Positions 11,487-22,167 of a DNA stretch of 64,000 nucleotides are shown in pieces (position 1 is the first letter of the stretch; each line of letters opens with the position of its first letter). Location: contig JAKJXP020000012.1 in the NCBI GenBank assembly GCA_022225965.2, positions 310,001 to 374,000 of the forward strand. Reading direction: 5' to 3'. Under the pieces are notes generated by a model. It was not told where the DNA came from. It did no database searches and saw only the letters and a list, made by a program, of their open reading frames with translations. A program made the position numbers and the translations under genes. Origin of the DNA: Diatrype stigma (Eukaryota; Ascomycota; Sordariomycetes; Xylariales; Diatrypaceae).

Positions 11487-12884
11487 CAATGGGGGAGCAA
11501 AAGTCTCGGCGTTTTTCGACATGCTCCATAAAAACGCGTCCAACGCGTTATAGGATTTTTACACTTTATAACTTCATAATATATCTAGATAAATTAATTT
11601 GGGCCCGAATGCAAAGCGGTTAAAGTTTTCCCCTTATATAAAAACTCGTTTTCGCATCGAAAAGGAAGCTAAAGAAAGTTTCGCCGAAATCGCGTTAAAA
11701 TATAAAATCGCAATAAATACTATGCAAGGCATTTATATTCGATACGACATTTAATAATTAACCCAGTTGCGTTTTCGCTTCGGGCGTTCCAAAAAGATAC
11801 AGAATCGCTACGAGCGTTATATATGGCGTGAAATAGGTTTTAATCCTTTAATTCTTATTTCTAAATTGGTTGCCGTAGCTTATCCGGACGTTTCTATCTG
11901 GATCTTACGACGATGGCTTCGAAAAGCGGGCATTTTATATTTCGCGTATTTGCAACGGCCGTATTTTATCTTAAAAATGGCGGAAAAAAGGTTCGCTTTT
12001 GCTTTATAACATCGTAATAAGCCTTTTTCGTTTTAGAAAAAAATTTTGTTTAATAACGAATTAATAATAAACCGTAAATGCGGTTTTCGGGCGCAATAGG
12101 TATTTCGTTAAAAAGGTTTATTATATCCCTTATTTTTTAAATCCAATTGCTTAATTATTATTTAATAGCTGCATTTGTAATAAGAAAATTAAGGCTGTTA
12201 TCGGTTTACGTATAGTTCCGATATAAGAAATCCGGAATTAAGTAAATATTTTAAGATGCTTTTTGTTTCGGCTTTAAAAGTTTTCTCGTCGCATTAAACG
12301 GAAACCCCAATACGAAACGCGGCAGCGTTATTGTCCGTATATATAAGGATTTATTCGAAAAATACTTTCTTAATTGCCTAAAAGATAATACGATTTTTAT
12401 ATAAAATAACGCGTTTATTTATATTGTTTATATAATTCGGGATTGGATTCGTAATAACGAAGTGAAAATATTATAATAGCCCTTATATAGTCCCGATTTA
12501 AACCCTATCGAGAATCTTTGGAAATTGCTAAAGAAACGAATCCAAATTAAGGAACCTAGCTTTAAAACCTTAGGAAATAATTAGGCTTTATTAAATTTGT
12601 TAATTTTTATCGTTATTAAAATATAAAACGAATTCGAAAAGGACTTATTAAATTATTTAATAAAAAATATACCAAATCGGATTAAAGCCGTATTAGCTTT
12701 ATTTGGGTAATATATTAAATATTAATTTAGCCCATTTTATTCGCCATTTAATAAAGTATAAGTGCTTTAAAGTTATTAGGTTTTTATTAGGTATTAATAA
12801 GAAAACGTATAAGTAAAGTTGAAAGGGGGGTAGTTGGGAAATATAGGTTGTAGGGCGCACGCCGTAACTTTTGCTCCCCGATTG
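11487..12884 (+). mobile_element. Tc1/mariner DNA transposon, inactivated by RIP-like mutation
   Basis: A 1398-bp AT-rich element with 26-bp terminal inverted repeats (11487-11512 and 12859-12884; 23 of 26 bases match, core GGGGAGCAAAAGT). It is flanked on both sides by TA (11485-11486 and 12885-12886), the target duplication of the Tc1/mariner superfamily. The transposase reads left to right in fragments. An N-terminal helix-turn-helix region lies in 11767-12009 (RRWLRKAGI), and the C-terminal SPDLNPIENLW motif is at about 12489-12521. Between them are many stops. The family segment Q-D-N-A reads stop-N-N-A near 12404, and the Trp codon before P-x-Y-S-P-D reads TAG, all explained by C-to-T and G-to-A changes. 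The element cannot make a functional transposase. Confidence 0.92.
11767..12703 (+). pseudogene. Relic Tc1-like DDE transposase
   Basis: Remains of the transposase inside the element above. The HTH part is still open for 80 codons (11767-12009); the catalytic part contains multiple stops and Asp-to-Asn changes in the DDE core. The final catalytic block is marked by the SPDLNPIENLW segment and a following basic KLLKKRI helix. Base composition is far more AT-rich than any neighbouring gene. Confidence 0.85.
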
Positions 12885-13156
12885 TACCTGCATATCAGAG
12901 CGATGTATTTAACATCGCATGCCCGATACCATGCATACATAATTCTCACACATGTGCCACCTGAAAGTGGAGGATTAGGGCACTACTAATATGATAAGTG
13001 GCATAGGTAGTATCAAATAGTTGTTTAAGATGCATTAATCTAATCATATAACCAAGGATACAAGTAACTCGGGCTAGTCGTTGTGACATCTGCCTTGGTC
13101 TAGAGCGCCGTTGAGGCTAATGGCTAGATCATGTCAGTGGTGGAAGCTGCCGTAGT

Positions 13157-15131
13157 CTACCATACGTTGCCCCTTGTCTGGTTGCCTTTCTCATCCTCCA
13201 GTTTCTTGACGTTAATATCCTTCCAGATGTATATGGAAGCTAGAATCAGTGGCATGAAACATGCCCCCGCAATGACTAGTTTTCTTTGTACGTCCCCATA
13301 AGCCCCCACGATTGCATCCCGCTCTGGAGATCCATCAAGGTATTTCATTTGCTGTTCGATGTCACCGAATATGGTCGACGTCAAGTTCTTGCTCTCCTCC
13401 GGGAGGCGCTGATATAATTGTTCGGGAAGGATGTTATTCCAGATGGCCCCAGAAATGGCGAGACCGACGGCAGCACCAACAGACCCAAACATGCCCCAGA
13501 TACCAATGACCACGGCAATTTCCTGGTGGCTGATAGGTGCCATGATGGCGAGCTGGCCACACGTCGTGAAGAGAGCAGCCCCTATGCCAATAAGAATCTG
13601 TGTCATGGTGACTAGTCCAACGTGGGTAGAGGGCTGTCTGAAAGGGATCAAGAGTGCTGTGCCGAGGAGCATGAGAGGGACTCCAACATAGGCGACCCAC
13701 TTGAACCGGCCGGTGACACTGATCAGTCTGTACAACACCCTTAGTTAGATGTTGATACTTCGGGGAGGCTTGATAGACTTACAGGCCTATAAAGGGGCTT
13801 ATAAAAGCAGAGACGAGCGCGTATGAGTTCAGAACATAGTTAGCAGTAGTTATGCTTAGCCTATGGACGACCTGCAGATAGGAGCTGAAGTAGCTATTCC
13901 AAGCACTAATACGAATGTCAGCATCGGCCTGGATAATAGATATAACTCATACTTACAAGGTTGAAGCAAACATAACAGCATAAAGCACGCAAGAACCGAT
14001 GATACTGGGTTCCCTAAGATACTTCCAGGGTAGAAACTGAACAGGGGCGAAGTAACGCTCCCACAAATAAAACACCGGCAGACAGACGATACCAATAACC
14101 TCCATGGCGATTATATAGCCACTTGCCCAACCATTCGGTGCATAAGACGAGATGCTGAATGGGAGCAAGATGAGTGCAAAGGCGGCTGTGATTAGGATGA
14201 TGCCGATGACTGTGGCGGACTTTTGTCAACCTTATTTCCATAAGGTAAGGGGTTGTAAGGGGGCACATACCATCCAACTCGAGTACGTAATGTTTGGTGG
14301 ATTGATACCAAGTGCGACCGGACTTTGCTTCCTGGAGCGTACCAGTTCTGGCAGCCTTTCGCTCCAGTACGTACATGGTCAAGATCACCGGGAGCGTGAC
14401 ACCGGCGATGATGATAGCGAAGGCACCGAACGCCCATCGGAAGTTGAGATTCAGGTAGAACAGGTCTGCAATCCTGGGGCCGGCGAAGGTGCTGGCGATC
14501 GTCGGCGTGCCGTTGATGCCGAACATTATCATGCGGTTCTTCAGCGTCGTCATGTCAGAGAGCATGACATCGATGACGTACAACATGCCAACATGACCAG
14601 TCCAATAGAGGGTATGGGCGGCGAAGTAGGTCTCGATGTTCTGGCAGACGGCTTTCATGACCATACCGACAACGACAATGAGCAGCATGAACAGGAAACC
14701 AGCGACCCGGCCCCAGATATCCACGATCTTGGCAAGCGTGAGCCTCGAGCAGCCGCTGAGAATGGTTGACACGATGCTAACGCTGGTAAGGAGCCCGTGT
14801 TTCTGAAAAGCCGAGGTAACGTATGGATTCAGGGCACTCTGGACACTGACCAAAACCGAGTCGACGAAAGACACTAGATACAAGCTGCGAGAACCCAAAG
14901 GCCATTAGTATCTTTCACCATTGATTATACATCAATCTCATTGCGTCCGGGCACTCACAGAATAAACATCACCCAGAGCGTGGTCTTGCTCCAGGAAGAC
15001 GTGATGGCGCGGACACGCTGCACACCCTCCTGGAATTCATCTGAGGCAGCATCATGGGACGGAACATCGCCTTGGTTTGGATCTACCGACAGCTCGTGGG
15101 CGTTTTGAACCTCGACCTTTTTCCCTATCAT
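13157..15131 (-). CDS. MFS siderophore-iron transporter (SIT family)
   Basis: Five exons, 15131-14959, 14884-14271, 14209-13957, 13905-13783 and 13727-13157, join in frame at all four introns (74, 61, 51 and 55 nt) to give 577 residues with about 14 membrane helices. The SIT pattern is clear: a charged N-terminus ending WSKTTLW, then LYLVSFVDSV in helix 1, SALNPYVTSAF, DIWGR in the helix 2-3 loop, LPFSISSYAPNGW in the middle, YLQVVHRLSITTANYV and a GxxxG-rich late helix. These match MirB/Sit1-like proton symporters that import ferric siderophores at the plasma membrane. Three GATA-type sites matching the SreA consensus lie 635-672 bp upstream, which fits iron repression. Whether it takes up the cell's own or foreign siderophores is unknown; no siderophore synthetase lies in the window. 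Confidence 0.93.
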
Positions 15132-15765
15132 TTTGGCGTCTTACCAACTTGTAGTATAACGAGATTTCTAGTGGTTCTTGCAGCAGTATCAATGACAGAG
15201 GATCATCGACAAGAACTTCACCAAATTCGGCCATGTCCGTTTGTCACTTTATAGGCTACAGATCTCAATGATAACCCCCCGCGCGGCTGAGAGACTGCAA
15301 GGTGGGTGCTGAGGCCTGCATGTTGCAGAGTTATCACTTGCCTATATGGTCGAAGTGATGCTTGGTAAAAGGCCTCGACTCTGGGCATTACGAGAAGACT
15401 ACACCCTACTACACACTTGGATTCCTGTTGCAATGTTGTCAGCTCGTATCTACGGTGGACATATCGTCGGTGGTGAAAACTCTTCAGATGTCTCCCATCG
15501 TATTTTCCCGCGAATATTCTGGGACGACATGTCTCTTCAAGGTATTCTCCTCGCCGTAATCCTATTGTTCGCCCCTCTCGGTTAAGTCGAGAGGCCTAGT
15601 ACACTCTGTACGTGATACAGTCGTCTTGGCGAGACGATCATTTAAGGGGTGTTCGGGAACAAGGATCACACTAGTCCAACCACAAAGCGACCGGTATCGG
15701 AAGATCTGCATTTGATGCCGAGTCTAAGTGGAATTATACGATGGGGTGTCGTTAAGGTTGAGGGA

Positions 15766-15803
15766 ATCAGATTAGATGGATCAGATAAGATGGCATCTGA
15801 TAG
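15766..15803. promoter_or_regulatory. Cluster of SreA-type GATA sites upstream of the SIT transporter
   Basis: Within 38 bp there is one exact ATCAGATAA (15780-15788) and two 8/9 matches, ATCAGATTA (15766-15774) and ATCTGATAG (15795-15803). The consensus ATCWGATAA is that of the iron-sensing GATA repressor SreA. The same motif cluster is upstream of the neighbouring ABC gene. Confidence 0.6.
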
Positions 15804-16523
15804 TTCTTAGTGATCTATACCGCGAAATATATAGGTAGGGATGTCTCGTCAAGCCCAATTCGGCGCATGCTTTGTCATATCGTCTATGCAATGCCAACCC
15901 TCCTGTGTAACGATCGACTACAACGAGTAAAAGACATATTCTAGGAAACGAGATCTTAACAGCTGTAAACATTGCTCACAAAAATTGTATATGCATAGAC
16001 GCACTTAGCTATATGACATGAGTCTATAACAGAATTATTGCAGGTGCAAAGCAGAAAGCAGCTGCGGGAAAGAAACTGGTGATGGAGATTCTAGGACTCT
16101 AAGCAGATGGAGTGCTATAAGGTGGTTGCTTAGTTGTGGGTAGTGCCACTAGAGCACTAGGTAGCCACACAACAACAGTTGTGTCCAGGTTAATGGTATG
16201 GGGGCATCGTTGGACAAAAGGGGGAGAAAACTAGTGGCCTCCAGTACCGCCACTCGGCTTTCAGCTTTTCATACCAGGTGTATTAGGCCTCCACCACATT
16301 TAGCGTACTGTGTAGGATATCCCCTTGCATTTATCTCGTAATTACGTCTGCATAAGACCCTTGTCGACGTATTGTAGTTCTCTCTTATATCAGTTTGCAT
16401 GGAAATTTATACAGGTCAGGCGCCAGTCCTATATTCATCGTAGTCAAGCACGTCAGTTTTGCCAAGATCAGGCATAACGGCGATCGTTATGAAGGCGAAG
16501 AACTTTCCCAGTTTCCAAGGCTC

Positions 16524-16530
16524 TATAAAG
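16524..16530 (+). promoter_or_regulatory. TATA box of the GMC oxidoreductase gene
   Basis: TATAAAG lies 92 bp upstream of the start codon at 16622, a typical TATA-to-start distance for a regulated fungal gene. Confidence 0.5.
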
Positions 16531-16621
16531 GCAGCCAAGATGATAGCCATGGCACGCTTCAAGGGCCCAAGGTATCTCAGTTGTCTATCACCAGCAACTG
16601 ACTGGTAGACACCGTGCCAAG

Positions 16622-18595
16622 ATGCGCTCAAACCTCCTTATCTTAGCCAGTCTCTTGGCCTATACCTCTTCCGTTTTTTCAGCCCCCCAGGCCGGGCACC
16701 CGGTATATGCCAAACACAACGAAACCGATACTTTCGACTATATCGTCATCGGCTCCGGGCCTGGAGGTGGTCCTTTGTCAGTGAACCTAGCTGAGGCTGG
16801 CTACACAGTCCTTCTCCTCGAAGCCGGTCAAAACCACACTGCGGGGATCAAACAGAATATTCCTGCTTATGTCGGGGAGGCCCAGTGGGACGAGGAGCAA
16901 GGATGGTGGTTCTATACGAAGAACTACAGCAATGAGACTGAGGGTGCCAAGAGCAGCAAGATGGTCTGGGAAAAGCCCAATGGCGATTACTGGATCGGGC
17001 CCAATCCGCCAGAAGGCTCTAAGCAGCTGGGCCTTTGGTATCCTCGAGCAGGCACACTAGGAGGTTGCGACACGCACAATGGAGGTCTCACCGTCCGCCC
17101 TTCTAACTGGGACTGGGATAACATCGCTGACATTACTGGCGACGAGAGCTGGCACCACGATGAGCTACTCAAGTACTTTGAGAAACTGGAGCGGAACCTC
17201 ATCTTGCCCCCGGGCACGAAGGGCCATGGCTTCTCGGGATACCAGCCTGTCAGCAGGGGCGACAAATCTTTGTTCGAGCAGCAATCTCAGGTCGTCGGAG
17301 TAGCTCAAGGTACAGCAGCCGCCCTCGGATTCACAAACAGAAGCCTGAGTACGGACTTCGATATCTTAGCGAAGAAGGACATCAACGAGGATCTTCCGGA
17401 TCGGGACTTCCAGAACGACGCGTATCAAATCTCCTTCAAGAAAGATGAAAAGGGCAGGCGCTTCAGTGCTGGGAGCCGTGTCAACGAGGGTGTTGCCAAA
17501 GGTATTCCCCTCACGGTCCGGTTCGACAGTCTCGTCACCAAGATTCAGATTGACGATGACCTCACAGCGAGGGGGGTGGAGTATTTCGAAGGTCAGATCC
17601 TCTATAGAGCTGATCCGCGAGCCAAGGGCGCGGCGAAGAACAACACCGGCATCCCGCGCACGGCCTATGCTCGTCGCGAGGTGATCGTGTCCGGTGGCAC
17701 GTTCAACACGCCGCAGCTCCTGATGCTGAGCGGGATCGGGGCGGCCTCCGAGCTGGCCGAGCAGGACATCCCCGTCGTGGTCGACCTGCCGGGCGTCGGC
17801 AAGAACCTGCGGGACCACTACGAGGTGCCCGTGATCCACGAGTTCCGGGACCGGTTCACCTTCTTCGACAGCTGCGCCAACGACGGCCCGCTCGAGGAGA
17901 ACGCGTGCTACGTCCAGTGGAACGAGAACGGGACGGGGCCCTGGTCCACCCTGGGCTTCTACCAGTTCGCGCTGTACACGTCGAGCGTGGCGCCGCGCGG
18001 CGAGCGCGACCTGATCCTGTACGGCACGTCGGACGCCGTCACGGGCCACCTGCCGCCGTACATGAACTTCACCGACCTCGACAACGCCGAGAACGTGTAC
18101 ACGTACACGGTGTCGGAGTCGCACCCGCACAACCGCGCGGGCACCGTGCGTCTCCGGACCGCCGACCCCCGCGACGTGCCCGAGATCAACTTCGAGTACT
18201 TCGCGGACGAGGACGGCGGCGACGCGGACATCCAGGGCCTCGTCGACGGCATCGAGTTCACGCGCCGGGCCTTCGCCGCCGTGCCGGGAGACGGCGTCGC
18301 CGTCGGCGAGCTCTGGCCCGGCCCCGACGTTGTCACCCAGGACCAGCTGAGGGAGTACGTGAGGGCGGAGTCGTACGGGCACCACGCCGCGGGCACGGCG
18401 GCGATTGGTGCGGACGACGACCCCCTGGCCGTGCTGGACTCGCGGTTCCGCGTCCGCGGCGTCAAGGGTCTGCGGGTCGTCGACATGTCCGTCTTCCCCA
18501 CCGTGCCTGGAACGTTCCCGCTGATTTCTATTTTCATGATGAGCGAGAAAGCCAGCGCGACGATCTTGGAGGATGCCAAGAAAGCGAGAGCATAG
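16622..18595 (+). CDS. Secreted GMC-family FAD oxidoreductase
   Basis: Intronless gene of 657 codons. A signal peptide is evident (residues 1-20, cleavage likely after FSA). The FAD-binding dinucleotide fold IVIGSGPGGG is at 41-50, followed by the usual LLEAG acidic end. The GMC signature GGTFNTPQLLMLSGIG lies near 359, and the catalytic His is in GHHAAGT (about 587-588). The C-terminal block VVDMSVFPTVPGTFPL lacks the usual His/Asn at the second active-site position and resembles the clade with PGxFP there. Several N-glycosylation sequons occur. GMC enzymes oxidise alcohols, sugars or aromatic alcohols and reduce oxygen or quinones outside the cell; the substrate here is not predictable. Codon use changes abruptly near 17620, with almost every later codon ending in G or C. 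Confidence 0.92.
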   Translation: MRSNLLILASLLAYTSSVFSAPQAGHPVYAKHNETDTFDYIVIGSGPGGGPLSVNLAEAGYTVLLLEAGQNHTAGIKQNIPAYVGEAQWDEEQGWWFYTKNYSNETEGAKSSKMVWEKPNGDYWIGPNPPEGSKQLGLWYPRAGTLGGCDTHNGGLTVRPSNWDWDNIADITGDESWHHDELLKYFEKLERNLILPPGTKGHGFSGYQPVSRGDKSLFEQQSQVVGVAQGTAAALGFTNRSLSTDFDILAKKDINEDLPDRDFQNDAYQISFKKDEKGRRFSAGSRVNEGVAKGIPLTVRFDSLVTKIQIDDDLTARGVEYFEGQILYRADPRAKGAAKNNTGIPRTAYARREVIVSGGTFNTPQLLMLSGIGAASELAEQDIPVVVDLPGVGKNLRDHYEVPVIHEFRDRFTFFDSCANDGPLEENACYVQWNENGTGPWSTLGFYQFALYTSSVAPRGERDLILYGTSDAVTGHLPPYMNFTDLDNAENVYTYTVSESHPHNRAGTVRLRTADPRDVPEINFEYFADEDGGDADIQGLVDGIEFTRRAFAAVPGDGVAVGELWPGPDVVTQDQLREYVRAESYGHHAAGTAAIGADDDPLAVLDSRFRVRGVKGLRVVDMSVFPTVPGTFPLISIFMMSEKASATILEDAKKARA

Positions 18596-20907
18596 AGTTG
18601 ATAATGTTGCTCATGCCCGAAATGTTACGATGAGCTAGGTACTTTGTTGTTTTCGAATAAACTCACTACCAATCACCACTTTCTACCTGAATGACTTCAC
18701 TATTCCATAATCTATAGCCCTATGTCTTGTTGGGCAATGACCGCAGGGGTAAAGAGATGATGTCAGTGGCTGAGATGATATTAAACTTGTTGTGCTGTGA
18801 ACAGGAGCATATCCCCTTTCTATTACACGATTCGATTTGAACATAGATGCTAGTTAGTGGCCTCGTTCTACCTGCTGCCTATATTTTACATGTTAACCTA
18901 CCCATAGAATACTTTGATGGCAAGCTGAGGTTCGGGTGATGCTTAATAGCTCCCTACCCATGTATACACGTCTATGAAAGGCACCGATGGTGCTATTTCA
19001 CTAATGCTAAGTAGTATTTATGCATTCGCATCATGTTTTCGGGGCTGCCTATTGTTATCTTGGTTGTTTCCAACTCGGCTCATGGTGGTTTGATAATCAG
19101 TCTTGGGTAGCTTCACTTCGTAGCTTCCTCATGATACTCTTCAAATTCCGGTCCATGTCTATCTGCGCTTCCTATATTATCGGTCTGCATGACAGAGTGT
19201 GTTATTGATCGGTTTCCCGAGGAATCTAGAGGAAGCAGTGACAGGGATGACTACTGTATTATCGCTTCTCTTGGCGCCGAGATTGTCCCATCTGCAGATA
19301 CGCTCTTTGGGCCTCCTACAGCATATCTCTGCAAAGGGGAAGTGGCCATTATCTTCCGCGTGCTCACGGATGACGGTCGATTACTGCTGAGGCTGATTAA
19401 CGTCATGCTCTAGACGCCGCCCAAGACATGTGAAATAGGGGGAGAAGAGGAATCACTCGACCATCCCGAGACATATGCTGCGGCATACCGTGCATATCTC
19501 GAGCTTGTCCCCGGGTGACCGCTTATTTCCATGCCATGTTTCGGGAAGAAATGATGATACCCCCTCAGAGCTCCGTCATACTAATGCTATTGGCCAGATG
19601 AGTCTCCTTGTAGGTCCTAGGACATGATCGAGTCTATCGATCATCGAAAAGCACGCTAGGTCGCGCTCTCATGTTGCGTACATGGAGGTAAGCGATATGT
19701 CTTGTCTGTGCAAGTACCCGTTGAGTTGCTGGGTCATCATCGGCCTATGTGGCGTACCATACGTATGGAAAGGAGAGAGCGACGGCTTTCTAAACCAGGC
19801 ATTGCGTAACTCATAGTCTAGTCATAAAAGCTAGTTATGTATGTAAAGTCACGAGTTAACTATGAAGTAGGCCATTACAGTACTATGTAACAACTTTGAT
19901 TTTGCACACCACCAGTAACACTATAGGCAATGGAACACTTGGAAATACCATGGAACCGTGGTACTAGGCTCGACTTTATTAGATGCACATCTGTCACACT
20001 TATAATATTCTTGGTCACACAGTAGCGGTAGTCAAGCAACTGTGTGGTCCTACAGATATCGAGATAATGTAACACCGGAAACGGGCCGGTCCTTTTTGGC
20101 CTTCCTGGTATTGTGACCCGTGGTAAAAGCGGTGTGCATTGGAGCCGTCGGTACATTGCATTATCTAACGTTGTGTGACGTTGGTGGCAGTGTCGTGCGG
20201 GGTTGGTTGACCTAGATAGAATGTCAGTGATAGGCAAGGTGTGTAAGCATTACTGCTACTATTTAACCGACACTGAACTTGTTGCGATCTTTACCCCTGA
20301 ATGGCCTCATTATCCCTACGTATAATGAAGAGCTTGCTTGGTATATGGCCACATATTAGTAGTACCAGAATCATGTCACCTCTAGAAATACAACAAAATA
20401 AAGCTTTCTAGTTGTGTAGTGTCAAAAGGCCAAGATAACATAGATTCCTATACAAGGAAAACCTGCAAGCATCCAGTCGTAGTGGGTTCCGGAAGGATAG
20501 TAGGCCTCCCGCCTATCCGATATGTAACTTCCCTAGTTCCCAGGATGACTGCTTATCATCGTATCATGACGCATGCCTGTTTAGATGGGTGCGGATGAAG
20601 TGACCATGAACAGTTCTAGATCACTGCGTGCATCAAAATACCGTTGTCGCCCAGAACAAGAGAAACATCAATGTGATGGACAACGTCATAGCTTGGAGAC
20701 CCCGAGTATGCACTGGCTAAGATAGAGGTTGTAGCTGGCGGCGCTGGTGGCGTGGACCTCAGCTCGACTATAAATTCTAGACTTTCCTCCCTCTAGAGCA
20801 ACTGGAAGTCTCTAAGAACTCCACAGCCTTTCAACAGTCTCAACTCCCTCGCACACAAAAACAGCTATACAATTTCCTGTCACAGACCCTACAACAACGA
20901 AACCAAA
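18596..20907. other. Gene-free intergenic region
   Basis: About 2.3 kb. Open frames here are short, without recognisable motifs or splice partners. The right end is the promoter of the SMP-like gene, with a TATA box at 20769. Confidence 0.5.
20769..20775 (+). promoter_or_regulatory. TATA box of the SMP-like gene
   Basis: TATAAAT lies 139 bp upstream of the start codon at 20908, followed by a pyrimidine-rich and CAA-rich leader. Confidence 0.45.
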
Positions 20908-21182
20908 ATGCCGGACTCGAAGATGTCCCAATCGGATGCTTCTCGCATCCAAAGTGGTCAGGTATGTTAAGACACAGATACCATCCGTTTGAGCGCGAGC
21001 GTAAAGATACGGACACATGTTAATGCCTTCTCACACAGGCGAAGGCCGGAAACGACATGAGCTCCGGTGGTTTTGCCGCTCGAGCTCAGTCGGCTGGAGA
21101 TAGAAACACCAACCAGCAAGCCAGTGGCAACCAACCCCCGGCCGGTGCAGGCAACAGTGGTGCTCAGGGGGGCAAGAAGTAG
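20908..21182 (+). CDS. Small SMP/LEA-like stress protein
   Basis: Two exons, 20908-20961 and 21039-21182, joined by a 77-nt GT-AG intron, encode 65 residues. The protein has no cysteine and is rich in Gly, Gln, Asn and Ser, so it is probably disordered. The block DASRIQSGQAKAG then SSGGFAARAQSAGDRN matches the seed-maturation-protein (SMP) repeat that is common as a short fungal protein. Family knowledge suggests a desiccation or heat protectant, often abundant in conidia. The TATA box and leader fit an inducible, strongly expressed gene. This gene is too short and split to be seen as one open frame. Confidence 0.85.
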
Positions 21183-21480
21183 GTTTCGTACTTCGAAACA
21201 TACGTCCCCCACAAGCATGTGGGCAGAGCATGATGGGAGTCAAATGGGGGAGGTCGCAGAAGTAAAGGGGGCGGCTTGAGCCGCTTGAAGACGTAGCTAC
21301 CAGGCCCATATACTATGGCACACATTCATTAGTCAAAATTGAACCAAAACTTCAAGGGTGAAACCTGCTTCGAAGCCCGTGTCCCCTGTTATATGTAGTC
21401 TGCATAATGCCGTAGATTGTTCGTAGTTATATGGACCTGTGGAAACTCGGTATCATTGAGCCAATGCAGAGGGGGTTGGT

Positions 21481-22167
21481 TTATTTCTTTGCAATGACCC
21501 AAAGAAAAGATGCATCAGCAACATCTTTCGTCACTTCGCCTACCACTATTTGAAACCCTACTAGTTGCAACATCTCGATCGTGCGCTTTTGGCCCCAGCT
21601 GCTCCAGAACATCCAACCCTTCTCGTTCAACCATTCCTCATTGATGATACTTTCCGACTCTTCCTGAGCAAAATTCGCTAAAAAGTAGCCGCCTGGTTTC
21701 AGCCAGCCCGTAATCTTCTTCAACAATTCGACTTGCTCCTCGCGAGGAAGGTGAATGATGCTGTAAAGTCCCAAAACCATATCCAGAGACGCAGTCGGAA
21801 AAGAAAGAGCATTCATGTCACCTTCCACGAATTCGACTCGCTCTAACACTTTATCCCCGTGGCCCTCAGTCAAATTTTGCCTTGCGAGGTTGATCTGGGT
21901 ATTTGAGAGGTCATTCGCCACAACACTGATGTTCGGATATGACAACAGCTTCTGCGTCACAGGAAGCCCGCATCCACATCCAAGCTCCAGAACTCGAAAC
22001 TCCTGCAATGATTCTGAAAGTAACGGAAGGAACTTTAACGTCCTATCAAGATATTCGAGACGCTGTACAGAGTGCGGTATGGTCCACTCATTGTATGTCG
22101 AGGCCATGGAATCGTAAGAAGCCTTAAGGCGAGCTTTCAGGTTTTCTGGCAAGGAAGACGCCGCCAT
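21481..22167 (-). CDS. Class I SAM-dependent methyltransferase
   Basis: Intronless, 228 residues. The Rossmann-type SAM-binding motif I is VLELGCGCGLPV (about 79-90), with motif II around VVANDLS, the acidic EGDMNALSFP stretch and the post-motif LKPGGYFLANF. This is the layout of UbiE/Methyltransf_11-like small-molecule methyltransferases of the cytosol. No signal peptide or membrane segment. The acceptor cannot be inferred. It is divergent from the small secreted protein gene 1.7 kb away and shows no obvious functional link to the neighbours. Confidence 0.88.
   Translation of the reverse strand: MAASSLPENLKARLKASYDSMASTYNEWTIPHSVQRLEYLDRTLKFLPLLSESLQEFRVLELGCGCGLPVTQKLLSYPNISVVANDLSNTQINLARQNLTEGHGDKVLERVEFVEGDMNALSFPTASLDMVLGLYSIIHLPREEQVELLKKITGWLKPGGYFLANFAQEESESIINEEWLNEKGWMFWSSWGQKRTIEMLQLVGFQIVVGEVTKDVADASFLWVIAKK

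Larger units (their letters stand above)
15132..16621. promoter_or_regulatory. Divergent intergenic region between the SIT transporter and the GMC oxidoreductase
   Basis: About 1.5 kb without coding sequence. It carries the GATA cluster at 15766-15803 on the SIT side and a TATAAAG box at 16524-16530, 92 bp before the GMC start codon. Confidence 0.55.

Noticed and set aside
17366..18385. 339-codon open frame antisense to the GMC gene
   Set aside because: It arises from near-total G/C third positions in the true gene; composition is Arg/Val/Gly-rich with no motif.
2464..18595. Complete siderophore biosynthesis cluster
   Set aside because: No NRPS, ornithine hydroxylase or acyltransferase is present; only transport and oxidoreductase genes are seen.
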